NCBI GenBank assembly: GCA_964611435.1
Contig: CAZSXT010000002.1
Location: 62,001 to 126,000 of the forward strand
DNA length: 64,000 nucleotides
Reading direction: 5' to 3'
DNA from: JAYPHU01 sp964611435
Lineage (GTDB): Bacteria > Pseudomonadota > Alphaproteobacteria > Rhodospirillales > UBA2165
In this document: one piece after another, positions 8,399 through 17,514 of the stretch
Position numbering within the stretch: the first letter of the stretch is position 1
How the letters are laid out: every line of letters starts with the position of its first letter
Made by a program: the position numbers and the translations under genes
The notes under the pieces: model-generated
The model's database searches: none
What the model saw: the letters and a program-made list of their open reading frames with translations, nothing else
What the model was told of the DNA's origin: nothing

Positions 8399-9911
8399 CG
8401 TTTCCGGAATCCTTGCTTCTGTCTTCGATCAGTTTCTTTGACGTTTCCTCCGACGGCGTCTCGTTACCGCCATCCGTTCCGTCGGGCGGCAGGACACCAT
8501 CGTCATCCGGATTATCATTTGCCGCGGCGACCGGCTTTTTGAGCTTAAGTTTAATAGCGGCAGTCTCAACGGAGCGCCGCGCCTTGCCGGGCAGGTCCGC
8601 CTCTTTCACTCGCTTTCCCGCATCATTCATCCGACGGAGCGCCAGCGCCGCTTGAGGCCGCACCTTGTTAATGCCACTGGCGACCAGCGCCGTTTCATGA
8701 GCGTAGACCGATTTCATTAGCTCGCCAAAGGTGCTGATTCTACTGCTGGTCAGATAGTGTAGACGCCGGGCCGTCACCACCCAGATCGGACTTATGGCAA
8801 GACTGAGCACGGTGACCGCGACCACCAATTTTAACACATCCTGACCGATCAGGCCGGTGCTCAGACCTGTGGTCGATAATAGAAAGGAAAACTCTCCAAT
8901 CTGGGCAAGCATGACGCTAACCAAAAAGGCTTGCGGCCAGGATTGCCCCAAAATTCGCAGGATCGCCGTGTTCATCGCCGTCTTGAAGATCGCCACCAGG
9001 AACAACAACAACAGCACCGTGCCCACATTGTCCCAGATGAACTGCAGATCGATCAGCAACCCAACAGATAGAAAAAACACCATCATCAGCACGCTTTGGA
9101 TCGGTCGGGTGACCTCGACGAACGTGTGCCCCTCGCCGCTGTTGCCGAGAACCAGTCCGGCCAGAAACGCCCCGTACGCCGGTGATAGCCCCAGCAGGCC
9201 CGAGACGGCGGCCGCGCCGAAGCAGAGCGCGATGGCGCTCAGCGGCGTCAGGTCCATATTTCGGACGGCATTCTGCAGGAACGGCACCTGAATACGCCCA
9301 CCCTTGGCCAGATACCACATGAGCCAGGCCAGAACTAAAATCGAGCCGGCCAAAGCGAGAACGCCGCTGTAATCCGTCTCCCCCACCGAGATGATGCCGA
9401 GGATCAGGATCATCGGCACGAAGGCCAGGTCCTGGGCGATCAGGATGCCGATGGCGATCAGCCCGGTGCGGGTTTTCAGCTCCCCGGCGTTTTCCAAAAT
9501 TTTGATGGCGACCGCCGTGCTGGAAAGCGCAATGACGAAGCCCAGCAGGATCGCCATGCCGAAACTCCAATCGAAGAAGAACGACAGGAGGAACGTCACC
9601 GCCAGGGCCGTGCCGATCTGGAAACAGGTGGCCAGCAGCACAAACCGCCAGAGCCTGAGGAATAAGCGTAAGGAGAGTTCCATGCCGATGACGAATAACA
9701 GCATCAACACGCCGAGCTCGGCAATGGTGCTGATCTGGGCTTCGTTTTCCACAAAACCGAGAGCTGTCGGGCCCAGAAGCGTACCGGCCACGATATAGCC
9801 GACAAACGCCGGCTGGCGGAAGCGCTCCATCAACATACCGCAGACCATCGCCGCCAAAACGACTATAGCGATGCCTGTCAGGTTCGATGAATGATGAGCG
9901 ACTTCTTCCAT
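8391..9911 (-). CDS. CPA2-family (Kef-type) cation:proton antiporter
   Basis: A membrane antiporter exchanging K+ or Na+ for protons. The 506-residue protein has about 12 hydrophobic segments over residues 1-385, with family motifs VGYIVAGTLLGPTALGF, AELGVLMLLFVIGMELSL, ALSSTAVAIKIL and LSPAYGAFLAGLVLGNS. The roughly 120-residue tail is cytoplasmic, charged and low-complexity. It does not look like the NAD-binding TrkA-N domain of classic KefB/KefC, so ligand gating of that type seems absent. The 274-bp inverted-end element begins 11 bp upstream of its start, where its promoter would be expected. Confidence 0.9.
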   Translation of the reverse strand: MEEVAHHSSNLTGIAIVVLAAMVCGMLMERFRQPAFVGYIVAGTLLGPTALGFVENEAQISTIAELGVLMLLFVIGMELSLRLFLRLWRFVLLATCFQIGTALAVTFLLSFFFDWSFGMAILLGFVIALSSTAVAIKILENAGELKTRTGLIAIGILIAQDLAFVPMILILGIISVGETDYSGVLALAGSILVLAWLMWYLAKGGRIQVPFLQNAVRNMDLTPLSAIALCFGAAAVSGLLGLSPAYGAFLAGLVLGNSGEGHTFVEVTRPIQSVLMMVFFLSVGLLIDLQFIWDNVGTVLLLLFLVAIFKTAMNTAILRILGQSWPQAFLVSVMLAQIGEFSFLLSTTGLSTGLIGQDVLKLVVAVTVLSLAISPIWVVTARRLHYLTSSRISTFGELMKSVYAHETALVASGINKVRPQAALALRRMNDAGKRVKEADLPGKARRSVETAAIKLKLKKPVAAANDNPDDDGVLPPDGTDGGNETPSEETSKKLIEDRSKDSGNVA

Positions 9912-9922
9912 TGCCGTAGTCT

Positions 9923-10196
9923 AGAGCACTTCCGACCAATATTGAATCAATTCTGTTTCCCGGCTGGGGAGTATGATCCGGTCGCCGGTCCCCGCGCGGC
10001 ACGTAGTGGCGCTACGGGCAAGAGGGGGCCGGCATCGGGCGTCCGCTAGCCGGATACCCGAAGGGACGGGCGCTTTTTCGCCCATATCGGCGCAAGCCTC
10101 CTTGACCGTATGTCCCCATACGCTCTGCGGAGCCTCGCTTGATCTGATCACAAAATCTCGCCGTCAGAATGGTTCAATATTGGTCGGAAGTGCTCT
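9923..10196. mobile_element. MITE-like non-autonomous element with 32-33 bp imperfect terminal inverted repeats
   Basis: The left end (9923-9955, AGAGCACTTCCGACCAAT...) and the right end (10165-10196) are near-perfect inverted copies; inner sequence (CGGC...TGATC) is also partly mirrored. The interior has strong hairpins: CGTATG/CATACG at 10107-10122 and GGGCG/CGCCC near 10056-10075. No transposase is encoded, and the one 76-codon frame inside is not convincing. No clear target duplication is seen. A half copy lies at 6481-6586 in the opposite orientation. It fills the gap between the antiporter gene and the DUF952 gene. Confidence 0.6.
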
Positions 10197-10239
10197 GGCG
10201 CAGCAATGCGGCAAGATCATGATAACTGCGGAGCGCGGA

Positions 10240-10578
10240 CTAGAAATCCGGAAACACATGCACTCCGTCCGGCCCGAGCGGCAGATCGTCAGCCTTCATC
10301 ACCACGCTGACCGGTAGCTCTCCGTACAGATGGGGAAATAATAACCCGCCCCGCGACGGTTCCCACTTGAGCGCATCGCCCAAAACCTTGTCGTCGACGG
10401 TCAGCAGCACCAGTCCGTCCTGGCCGGCGCGATGCTTGGCGACACTTTCGACCACTGTATCCCGGCCGGAAAAATGAATGAATCCGTCTTGCTTGTCTTG
10501 GGAAGAACCGCCATACGCGCCGGCGTCTTGGGCCGCCGCCCATTCGTCCTTGCGGCAGACATGGTAGATCAAGGTCAC
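10240..10578 (-). CDS. DUF952 family protein
   Basis: A 112-residue protein matching the DUF952 pattern: the N-terminal IYHVCRKDEWAAA, then QDGFIHFSGRDTVVESVAKH, LVLLTVDDKVLGDALKWEP and LFPHLYGELPVSVV. The family is small, cytosolic and of unknown function, and is sometimes loosely described as GST-related. The start is GTG with a weak AGGTG upstream. It follows the acidic hypothetical gene by 7 bp on the same strand, so the two probably form an operon. Confidence 0.88.
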   Translation of the reverse strand: MTLIYHVCRKDEWAAAQDAGAYGGSSQDKQDGFIHFSGRDTVVESVAKHRAGQDGLVLLTVDDKVLGDALKWEPSRGGLLFPHLYGELPVSVVMKADDLPLGPDGVHVFPDF

Positions 10579-10585
10579 GGGACAC

Positions 10586-11035
10586 CTAGTTGCCGAGGCG
10601 TTTTTGCAGGGCGCGAAGATACTTCAGATCCATGGCGACCAATTCGTCTTCCTTCAGGTCTTCGCGATACCCGTCGAGCTCTTCCTTGGTATCTTCAGAC
10701 ACGCCTTTGGCAATGAGCTGATCGATCAGACTTTCGGCCTCTTTTTTCTCTTCTGCGTTGAGGGCCGTCTCGTCTACATCGGCGAAAAGTTCCTCGACCG
10801 AGGTCGGCCCTTCCGGTGAAGCGTCATCACCGTCTTCCGGTTCCTCGGTTTCCTCTTCTTCCTCGGGCTCGGGTTCATCGGCCTGGTCCGGCACCAATAG
10901 GTCATCCCAGCTCATGCCCGACACCGTCAGCCGGGCGTGCAGGTCTCTTGCGGCGGTGACAACCTCTTCGTTGTCATCGTCTCCCAGCTTGTTCAACAGC
11001 TCAATAAACTTATCTCGATCAAGATCGGCAAACAT
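10586..11035 (-). CDS. Acidic hypothetical protein
   Basis: A 149-residue protein of unknown function. Residues 1-50 (FIELLNKLGDDDNEEVVTAA, then SGMSWDDLLVP) resemble a short helical domain common at the N-terminus of alphaproteobacterial hypothetical proteins. Residues 52-78 are a run of Asp/Glu/Pro, probably disordered, and the rest is helical and charged. The ATG at 11035 was chosen over longer frames because GGGAGAGAGA precedes it and the longer versions would run into the divergent ThDP-enzyme gene. It is probably cotranscribed with the DUF952 gene. Confidence 0.72.
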   Translation of the reverse strand: MFADLDRDKFIELLNKLGDDDNEEVVTAARDLHARLTVSGMSWDDLLVPDQADEPEPEEEEETEEPEDGDDASPEGPTSVEELFADVDETALNAEEKKEAESLIDQLIAKGVSEDTKEELDGYREDLKEDELVAMDLKYLRALQKRLGN

Positions 11036-11203
11036 ATGTCTCTCTCCCTCGCCGGCGCTTGGCCAGCCAGGGTGCAGCCTATAGTCGGTTTGACAAAACC
11101 TGTCCAGACTCCGGCCCGGCTCGGTTATTGGCACACGGGCCTCACTTCTGTAAACAAATTGAGCCGTCGAGTATTTTGTTTGCAGCATCCGGATCACCTC
11201 GCC

Positions 11204-12832
11204 ATGTCCCAGACCATCGCCCAGCTTGCCGTCGACTCCCTGATCAGCAACGGTATTGAAAACCTGTACTGCCTGCCGGGGGTTCAGAACGACGATTTCT
11301 TTAATACGTTGTACGACAGGCAGGACGAACTGCGGCCCATCCAGTCCAGGCACGAGCAAGGCGCCGCCTATATGGCGTTGGGCGCGGCGCTTGCGACGGG
11401 CAAGCCGCAAGCCTTTTGCATCGTGCCGGGCCCGGGATTTTTGAACGGTTGCGCCGCCCTGTGCACAGCCTATTCCCTGAATGCGCCGTTGTTTGCCTTG
11501 ATCGGACAAATCCCGTCCCGCGCAATTGGCAAAGGCCTTGGCCTGTTACACGAGATCGAAGGTCAGTTGGAGATCATGGGCACCATGACCAAATGGTGCG
11601 ACCGGGTCGTTGACGGATCCAAGGCGGTTGATCAGTTCCGCACCGCCTGGACCGAAATGCAATCCGGCCGGCCCGGCCCCGTTGGGCTGGAAATACCCGT
11701 CGATATCTGGACGGCGGAAACCTCTTTCGAGCCATCCGCGCTGACCATTGCGCCACCAGCCAATCGTGCCCCGGACGCCACTGAAATTGCCGCCGCGGCG
11801 GATTTGATCCGTCAGGCCAAACGCCCCCTGATTGTGGTCGGGCGGGGGGCACAGGATGTCAGCCAAGACGTACGCAGCTTCGCCAAGGAGATTTCGGCCG
11901 GCGTCGTACATTTCCGGTCGGGCCAAGGTGTGATGCGGGCGGATGATGATCAATGCATCGGGATTCCGGTAGCCCATGCCCTGTGGCCGGACTGCGATCT
12001 GGTCATCGGTCTGGGCAGCCGTCTGATGGCACAGAAAGTCCAATGGGGCATGGATGACGCACTTAAAATACTCCATATCGATTTGGATCCGGATGTGTTG
12101 ACCCGGATGCGGCCCGCGGATGTGGGGATTGAGGCAGATCTTATTCACGCCATGCCGCTGCTCAACGCGGCCGTAAAGGGGCAACAACCTGACCGCAATG
12201 ACTGGCTGGATGAGGTCCGCCGCGCCAAGGAACGCAAAACCCAGGAATATGTGGAAAACCTCGCGCCGCAGATCGGCTGGCTCTCCGCCATCCGTGATGT
12301 GCTGCCGGAAAATGGCATTCTGGTCGATGAACTGACCCAGATCGGCTATGTCTCCCGGTTCGCACATCAGGCGTTTGAACCCCGCACCTTCCTGTCATCA
12401 GGGTTTCAGGGAACATTGGGTTGGGGGATTGCCGCGGCGCTGGGGGCCGCCCATGCCCGCCAGGATGTGCCCGTGGTCTCCATTTGCGGGGACGGCGGGG
12501 CGATGTTCACCATCGCGGAACTGTCGACCGCCCGGCATCACAAAATACCCCTGACTGTGATCGTGATGAACGACAATGCGTACGGCAATGTCCGCTCCAT
12601 CCAGCGGGACAATTACCAGGAGCGGTATATCGCCTCTGACCTGATCAGCCCCGATTTCGTCAAACTGGCGGAAAGCTGCGGCGTCAAAGGGGAACGGGCC
12701 GCAACGCCCGATGAACTCCGCTCGGTCTTGGCCGACGCCATCGCCACCGATGAGCCCACGGTGATTGAAGTCCCGCAGGGGCAGGTGCCGTCGCCTTGGG
12801 ACTATGTTCTGCTCCCGAAAGTCAGAGGGTAA
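11204..12832 (+). CDS. Thiamine-diphosphate-dependent enzyme, acetolactate synthase/benzoylformate decarboxylase family
   Basis: A 542-residue ThDP enzyme with the full three-domain layout. The N-terminal domain carries the activating Glu51 in SRHEQGAAYMALG. The middle domain spans about 190-330 (LIVVGRGAQDVSQDVRSF). The C-terminal cofactor domain has the GDG...N motif (GDGGAMFTIAELSTA near 430, ending MNDNAYGN). The reaction is a 2-keto acid decarboxylation or carboligation; the substrate cannot be read from the sequence. No small regulatory subunit adjoins it, so it is unlikely to be the biosynthetic IlvB. The ATG at 11204 gives the family-like start, and longer frames have no homologous N-terminus. 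Confidence 0.88.
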   Translation: MSQTIAQLAVDSLISNGIENLYCLPGVQNDDFFNTLYDRQDELRPIQSRHEQGAAYMALGAALATGKPQAFCIVPGPGFLNGCAALCTAYSLNAPLFALIGQIPSRAIGKGLGLLHEIEGQLEIMGTMTKWCDRVVDGSKAVDQFRTAWTEMQSGRPGPVGLEIPVDIWTAETSFEPSALTIAPPANRAPDATEIAAAADLIRQAKRPLIVVGRGAQDVSQDVRSFAKEISAGVVHFRSGQGVMRADDDQCIGIPVAHALWPDCDLVIGLGSRLMAQKVQWGMDDALKILHIDLDPDVLTRMRPADVGIEADLIHAMPLLNAAVKGQQPDRNDWLDEVRRAKERKTQEYVENLAPQIGWLSAIRDVLPENGILVDELTQIGYVSRFAHQAFEPRTFLSSGFQGTLGWGIAAALGAAHARQDVPVVSICGDGGAMFTIAELSTARHHKIPLTVIVMNDNAYGNVRSIQRDNYQERYIASDLISPDFVKLAESCGVKGERAATPDELRSVLADAIATDEPTVIEVPQGQVPSPWDYVLLPKVRG

Positions 12833-12836
12833 GCGG

Positions 12837-13181
12837 CTATTCCGTCAGCGCGGCCTTCTGCTCGTCCTTAAAGCCGACCACAACACCCGAGCCGATCTCG
12901 AACACCGGGCGCTTGATCAGCGCCGGATACGCCGCCATCAAATCAGCGGCCTTCGCCTCGGTCACGCCGTCCTTGTCCGCGTCATCCAACCCCCGCCACG
13001 TGGTGCCGCGCCGGTTCAGCAATGTCTCCCATCCGGCAGCGGCGACCCAGGCGTCTAGCTGGGCGCGTTCGAAACCGTCCTTGCGCAAATCCTTGAATTC
13101 ATGATCCACGCCCTGATCCGTCAGCCATTTCAGCGCCTTCTTGCAGGTGTCGCAGTTTTTCAGTCCATAGACGGTGATCAT
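12837..13181 (-). CDS. ArsC/Spx-family thioredoxin-fold protein (YffB-like)
   Basis: A 114-residue protein of the ArsC/Spx/MgsR superfamily. The N-terminus TVYGLKNCDTCKKALKWL carries a CDTC pair in the thioredoxin-fold position, followed by VDHEFKDLRKDG and the C-terminal ALIKRPVFEIG strand, whose Lys-Arg-Pro resembles the KRP/RRP of this family. Members are putative glutathione-dependent reductases, and arsenate reductase activity should not be assumed. It is convergent with the ThDP enzyme gene, with only 4 bp between the stops. Confidence 0.88.
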   Translation of the reverse strand: MITVYGLKNCDTCKKALKWLTDQGVDHEFKDLRKDGFERAQLDAWVAAAGWETLLNRRGTTWRGLDDADKDGVTEAKAADLMAAYPALIKRPVFEIGSGVVVGFKDEQKAALTE

Positions 13182-13314
13182 CGCATATTTCTCCTAAACC
13201 AAGTTTCTTGCTTAGGGTCTCGGTCAAAGCGGGTCAATCACCGGATGGACTAGCCCCGGCCAAATCCCTCGTGTACTCTCGCAACCTAATAAATATCAAC
13301 GGGCTAACAGGGTA

Positions 13315-15216
13315 ATGTCTATTAGAACCATCGTCAGTGGCAGCCGGTTCCTGGCCAACGCGACCGCCTTCGGCCTGGCGTGTTTCGCCATCTACGTGTC
13401 CGGATTCGGCGTGTTCGACGAAGTCTGGGTGCGTGCCGGCACGGTCGGACTTTCCATGATCGTTTCGATCCTGATGTTCTCCGAACCTAATTTGGAACAG
13501 ATGAAGGAAACCGTGAGCGTTCGCGACCTCTTGGAAAACGGGGTGCTGATGGCGTTGCTGGCGGTCAGTTTCTATCTCTGGATCACCCTGATGCTAGAAC
13601 AGGACGAGGCCTTCGTCGATTTTTCCCTCGCTGACTATGTCTGGGGCTATGTAGGGTTTGCCTTGGCGTTCTGGCTAACCCTGAGACACTTCGGCCTGCC
13701 GCTTTTCATCGTTTGCCTGATCGCCTTTGTCTTTATCGTCTTCGGTTACATGATCCCCGGCGGACTCGCTATCCCTGATTTTGGCTGGACCCGGCTCTCG
13801 GAGAACATCTGGTACAGTTTCGACGGGATATTCGGCCGGCCCGTCGCGGTGGTGGGGCAGATTGTTCTGATCTTTATCATTTTCGGCGCAATCCTCGAGA
13901 CCAGCGGCGCCGGCGCCACCATGCTCAAGTTCGCTTTCGCCATTACTGGCCGGATGCGCGGTGGCCCGGCGCACGCCGCGATCATCGGCAGCGCCATGTT
14001 TGGCACCATGAACGGCGCAGCGGTGGCCAACGTGGTATCCACCGGTGTCTTCACCATCCCCATGATCAAGCGAACCGGCTTCCAGCCCAAGTTCGCGGGC
14101 GCGGTCGAGGCCACCGCATCGACGGGCGGCCAGATCATGCCGCCGGTGATGGGCGCGGTCGCTTTCCTGATGGCCGACATCACCGGCATTTCATACCTGA
14201 AGATTATCGTCGCCGCAGCGATCCCCGCGCTCTTGTATTACCTCAGTCTGTTTTCCGTGGTCTGGCTGGAAGCCCGCAAACAGGGCATCGCACCGGTACC
14301 GCCCAAAGAGCGGGAACATCTAACAGGCGCGGACTGGGTGAAGTCCCTGTCTTTCTTTGTCCCCTTGGGCGTCATCGTCTACGTGCTGCTGACCGGGCGC
14401 ACGGCTCAGGCGGCTGGGTTTTTCGGCATGCTGACGGCGTTTGTGCTGTCACTGATTTTTTATCCCGAGTTCCGCTCTATCAAAGCAATCATCAACAGCC
14501 TGGTCCGGGCGGGTCGCACCTGCGCCACCATCATGATCGTGGTCGCCGCCATCGGCTTTGTGGTCGGCGCCATCAACATGTCGGGCCTGGGGATCAAATT
14601 CGCCGCCGCCATCCTCAGCGTCGCCGGGGAAAGCCTATTCTTGTCGCTATTGATGGTGATGGCCGGTTGTCTGGTCCTGGGAATGGGCGTGCCCACGGGC
14701 GCGGCCTATCTGATCATTGTGCTGGTGATCGGTCCGGCGCTGGGCAAGTTGGGCCTGTCGATACTCCTGACCCATTTATTCGTCGTCTACTACGGCGTTC
14801 TATCGGCGATCACCCCGCCTGTAGCCATCGCCGCTTTTGCCGCCGCGCCCATTGCCGGCTCCAAACCGATTGAGACAGGCATGGTCGCCGTACGCCTGGC
14901 GGCGGCCGGCTTCCTGATTCCGTTCGTGTTTATCTATCACCCGGCGCTGGTGCTGATCGAAGGGTGGGATGTCGCAAATCTGGCTTGGGGTTTGGCCGCC
15001 TTTGCTCTGTCCACCGCCGCGCTGGCCACCGCGTTCGCAAATTTCTCACTTGCCAAAATCAATCGCGTGCAACAGATCATCCGAATCATTGCCGGTCTCG
15101 CCGTCCTGGTGCCCGATGTTACTGTCTCCGGTGTTTCGGCGCTTGTCATCATCGCCGCGCTAGGCTGGGAGGCAATGACCTACCGGCGGACCTCCGGCCC
15201 AACCCCCGTGGGCTAG
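13315..15216 (+). CDS. TRAP transporter, fused 4TM/12TM permease (TAXI type)
   Basis: The 633-residue integral membrane protein joins the small DctQ-like and large DctM-like permease subunits in one chain, the arrangement used with TAXI-type binding proteins, as found 56 bp downstream. About 16-18 hydrophobic segments are visible. The large-subunit region contains SAMFGTMNGAAVANVVSTG, EATASTGGQIMPPVMGAVAF and VLGMGVPTGAAYLIIV, which are typical TRAP DctM motifs. Uptake is secondary, driven by an ion gradient; the substrate is probably an organic anion but cannot be read from the sequence. Confidence 0.94.
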   Translation: MSIRTIVSGSRFLANATAFGLACFAIYVSGFGVFDEVWVRAGTVGLSMIVSILMFSEPNLEQMKETVSVRDLLENGVLMALLAVSFYLWITLMLEQDEAFVDFSLADYVWGYVGFALAFWLTLRHFGLPLFIVCLIAFVFIVFGYMIPGGLAIPDFGWTRLSENIWYSFDGIFGRPVAVVGQIVLIFIIFGAILETSGAGATMLKFAFAITGRMRGGPAHAAIIGSAMFGTMNGAAVANVVSTGVFTIPMIKRTGFQPKFAGAVEATASTGGQIMPPVMGAVAFLMADITGISYLKIIVAAAIPALLYYLSLFSVVWLEARKQGIAPVPPKEREHLTGADWVKSLSFFVPLGVIVYVLLTGRTAQAAGFFGMLTAFVLSLIFYPEFRSIKAIINSLVRAGRTCATIMIVVAAIGFVVGAINMSGLGIKFAAAILSVAGESLFLSLLMVMAGCLVLGMGVPTGAAYLIIVLVIGPALGKLGLSILLTHLFVVYYGVLSAITPPVAIAAFAAAPIAGSKPIETGMVAVRLAAAGFLIPFVFIYHPALVLIEGWDVANLAWGLAAFALSTAALATAFANFSLAKINRVQQIIRIIAGLAVLVPDVTVSGVSALVIIAALGWEAMTYRRTSGPTPVG

Positions 15217-15272
15217 CAAGGAAATCGAATACCGGGTAACATTTGTTCAACTATTATACAGAGGAGGACTCC

Positions 15273-16274
15273 ATGACACGTAAAACACTCTCACTTTTGG
15301 GCGTCGCGGCGCTGAGCGCCGGCCTGATGATCAACGGACCGGCAGCGGCCCAAAAAACCCAATTGAAAATGTCGACCATCGCACCGGGTTCATCCATGTA
15401 TTTGGTGATGACCACCATGGCCAACCTGGTAAACCAAAACCTCAAGGACGTTGAAATCAACGTCGATGCGACGGGTGCGGCAACTAAGCACATGGTCGAT
15501 GTGGGCCGCGAAAAAATCGACATGTCGATGACCTCGCCAACGGTCTACAACTTCATGGCCAAGGGCGTCGCCATGTACAAGAAGCTGAAAGACGCGCCCA
15601 AGCTCGCCAAGAATTTGCGTGTGCTGTTTTGGTTCCCGTTGGGCGCCTATCACTATGTCACGTATGCGGATTCCGGCATCACCAAGCTGGAGGACATCAA
15701 AGGCAAGCGCGTCTTTTTGGGCCCTCCGGGCGGCGGCCAGTGGAACACAGCGCGCGTTTTCCTGCAGGGCGTCACCGGTCTAAAAGTGAATGCCGATTAT
15801 TCGAACGTGAAGGCGAGCTTTGCCGCCGCACAACAGTCGTTTCAGGATCGCCAGATTGATGTCTGGACGGTCGCTTGCATCGATCCGTGCGCCGTACTCC
15901 AACAAGTGACCGCCACCTCGAAAATTCGCTTTCTGGGCACCAGCGATCCAAACGGCAACAAACATCCGGGCCTGTCCAAGTTCTTCGTGGCGGGACGCAC
16001 CTGGGACAAGATCAAAAACGGAATCTATGGTCCAAACCAGGAGCCCAAGGCCGACGTCTATTCCAACGGGGCCGTGCTGGGCGTGACCGCGCGCTCCACG
16101 CTCTCCAACGATCTGGTCTACAGAATGATGAAGACCTATTGGACTGAGTTGGACAAAATTCGGGCCAACGCACCATGGACGGAAACGGTTACCCTGGACT
16201 ATGCGACCCAGAAGCACACCCTGCCGTTCCACCCCGGCGCGGAAAAGTTCTATAAGGAAATCGGCAAAATGTAG
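15273..16274 (+). CDS. TAXI-family TRAP transporter solute-binding protein
   Basis: A 333-residue periplasmic binding protein for the TRAP permease just upstream. The start is fixed by AGGAGG seven bases before the ATG. A signal peptide is clear: RKTLSLLGVAALSAGLMI, cut after AAA or AAAQ near residue 27. The mature part starts with the TAXI-type strand LKMSTIAPGSSMYLVMTTMA and continues with KGKRVFLGPPGGGQWNTARVF and SNVKASFAAAQQSFQDRQIDVW. Strong ribosome binding suits the excess of binding protein over permease. A terminator follows 29 bp after the stop. Confidence 0.93.
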   Translation: MTRKTLSLLGVAALSAGLMINGPAAAQKTQLKMSTIAPGSSMYLVMTTMANLVNQNLKDVEINVDATGAATKHMVDVGREKIDMSMTSPTVYNFMAKGVAMYKKLKDAPKLAKNLRVLFWFPLGAYHYVTYADSGITKLEDIKGKRVFLGPPGGGQWNTARVFLQGVTGLKVNADYSNVKASFAAAQQSFQDRQIDVWTVACIDPCAVLQQVTATSKIRFLGTSDPNGNKHPGLSKFFVAGRTWDKIKNGIYGPNQEPKADVYSNGAVLGVTARSTLSNDLVYRMMKTYWTELDKIRANAPWTETVTLDYATQKHTLPFHPGAEKFYKEIGKM

Positions 16275-16303
16275 TGCTGCCGATTGGATGACGACTATAA
16301 GAG

Positions 16304-16335
16304 ACCGGGCCTCGTCGAAGGCCCGGTTTTCTTTT
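16304..16335 (+). terminator. Rho-independent terminator of the TRAP operon
   Basis: A perfect 9-bp stem ACCGGGCCT/AGGCCCGGT (16304-16312 with 16319-16327) with a 6-base loop is followed by TTTCTTTT. It ends the permease/binding-protein transcription unit. The next gene converges on it from the other strand and stops at 16341. Confidence 0.85.
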
Positions 16336-16340
16336 GGCGC

Positions 16341-17429
16341 TTAGAGAAGAGAGAGCTGATCGCCGGGCGCCGGCGGCGGGGCGAACAGATCGCAATTCAA
16401 TTCGGGCGTTTCCTTGCGCTGATTGAGGTCCAGCTTTCTCGCCGCCGCCTTAAACCTTTTGGACAGCATCTGTGCATAGGCCCCGGTGCCGGACATGCGC
16501 ACCCCAAATCCGGCGGCGTTCAACTGCCCGTCCCGGGATTGACGGATCAGGCTCAGCACCTTGTCCGCCCGGTCGGGGAAATGCGCCCGGAGCCAGTCGC
16601 TGAACATCTCCTTCAGCTCCCGCGGCAGACGTAGAAAGATATAGCCCGCATCCTTCGCGCCGGCTTCGGCACAAGTCTCCAAAATTTGCTCCAGCTCCAT
16701 ATCGTTGATCGCCGGAATCATCGGCGACGCCAACACGCCCGCCGGGATGCCCGCCGCGTTTAACTCCCGAATGGCGCGGAGGCGCTGGATCGGCGTGCCG
16801 GCACGAGGCTCCATATGCCGGGCCAGGTTGGCGTCCAACGTGGTGACCGAGACCATGACGTGAACCAGATCGTCCGCCGCCATTTCGGACAAAATATCGA
16901 CGTCGCGCAAAACCCGCGACGACTTGGTGATGATAGAGACCGGATGGCGGAAATCGCACAGCACCTCCAAAACCCCGCGAGTGATCTCCAGCTCTTTTTC
17001 CAATGGCTGATAAGCATCCGTGTTTACACCGATGGCCATCGGCCTCGCGATATAGCCTGGTTTCCGCAACTCGTCAGCCAACAGTGTAGGCGCGTTGCGT
17101 TTGGCGAAGATTTTGGTCTCGAAATCCAGACCGGGAGAGAGACTGAGATACGCGTGGGTCGGCCGGGCGAAACAATAAATGCATCCATGCTCGCATCCCC
17201 GGTACGGATTGACCGACCGATCAAAGGGGACATCTGGGGATGAATTGCGGGCGATCACCGAGCGGGATGCGTCATCGAACCACTGGGTCGCCAGCTTGGG
17301 CGCCAGCTCGTCATCCTCTTGCCACCAGCCGTCATCGGTACGGATGCGGGACTGCGGATCGAACCGGTTAGCCGGGTTGCCCACCGCCCCGCGCCCCTTT
17401 CGGGCCCTGTCGGGAAGCGTATCAATCAT
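16341..17429 (-). CDS. PA0069-family radical SAM protein
   Basis: A 362-residue radical SAM protein related to spore photoproduct lyase-like enzymes. Seen: the N-terminal KGRGAVGNPANRFDPQ typical of the PA0069 family, VNPYRGCEHGCIYCFARPTH with the CX3CX2C ligands of the [4Fe-4S] cluster, VNTDAYQPLEKELEITRGVL, and a C-terminal region with RGYxY-like SGTGAYAQML. The physiological reaction is unknown. It stands alone on the minus strand between the TRAP operon terminator and two divergent glycosyltransferase genes. Confidence 0.9.
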   Translation of the reverse strand: MIDTLPDRARKGRGAVGNPANRFDPQSRIRTDDGWWQEDDELAPKLATQWFDDASRSVIARNSSPDVPFDRSVNPYRGCEHGCIYCFARPTHAYLSLSPGLDFETKIFAKRNAPTLLADELRKPGYIARPMAIGVNTDAYQPLEKELEITRGVLEVLCDFRHPVSIITKSSRVLRDVDILSEMAADDLVHVMVSVTTLDANLARHMEPRAGTPIQRLRAIRELNAAGIPAGVLASPMIPAINDMELEQILETCAEAGAKDAGYIFLRLPRELKEMFSDWLRAHFPDRADKVLSLIRQSRDGQLNAAGFGVRMSGTGAYAQMLSKRFKAAARKLDLNQRKETPELNCDLFAPPPAPGDQLSLL

Positions 17430-17514
17430 CTCTCGAGGCTAGATCAAGGAATAGAACATTTCAAGAACATTTGCCGGCGTTTTGCCCCCCGTTCCTCATG
17501 CTATAGTCCGGGCC

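Noticed and set aside
8917..10002. 361-codon minus-strand frame
   Set aside because: It overlaps the antiporter gene in another frame and has Arg/Gly/His/Ala composition; the antiporter frame has clear membrane motifs.
9921..10151. 76-codon minus-strand frame inside the inverted-end element
   Set aside because: No ribosome site, unlikely composition, and it spans the hairpins of a non-coding element.
11035..11509. N-terminal extension of the acidic hypothetical protein up to 11509
   Set aside because: It would overlap the start of the ThDP enzyme gene; GGGAGAGAGA before ATG 11035 supports the shorter form.
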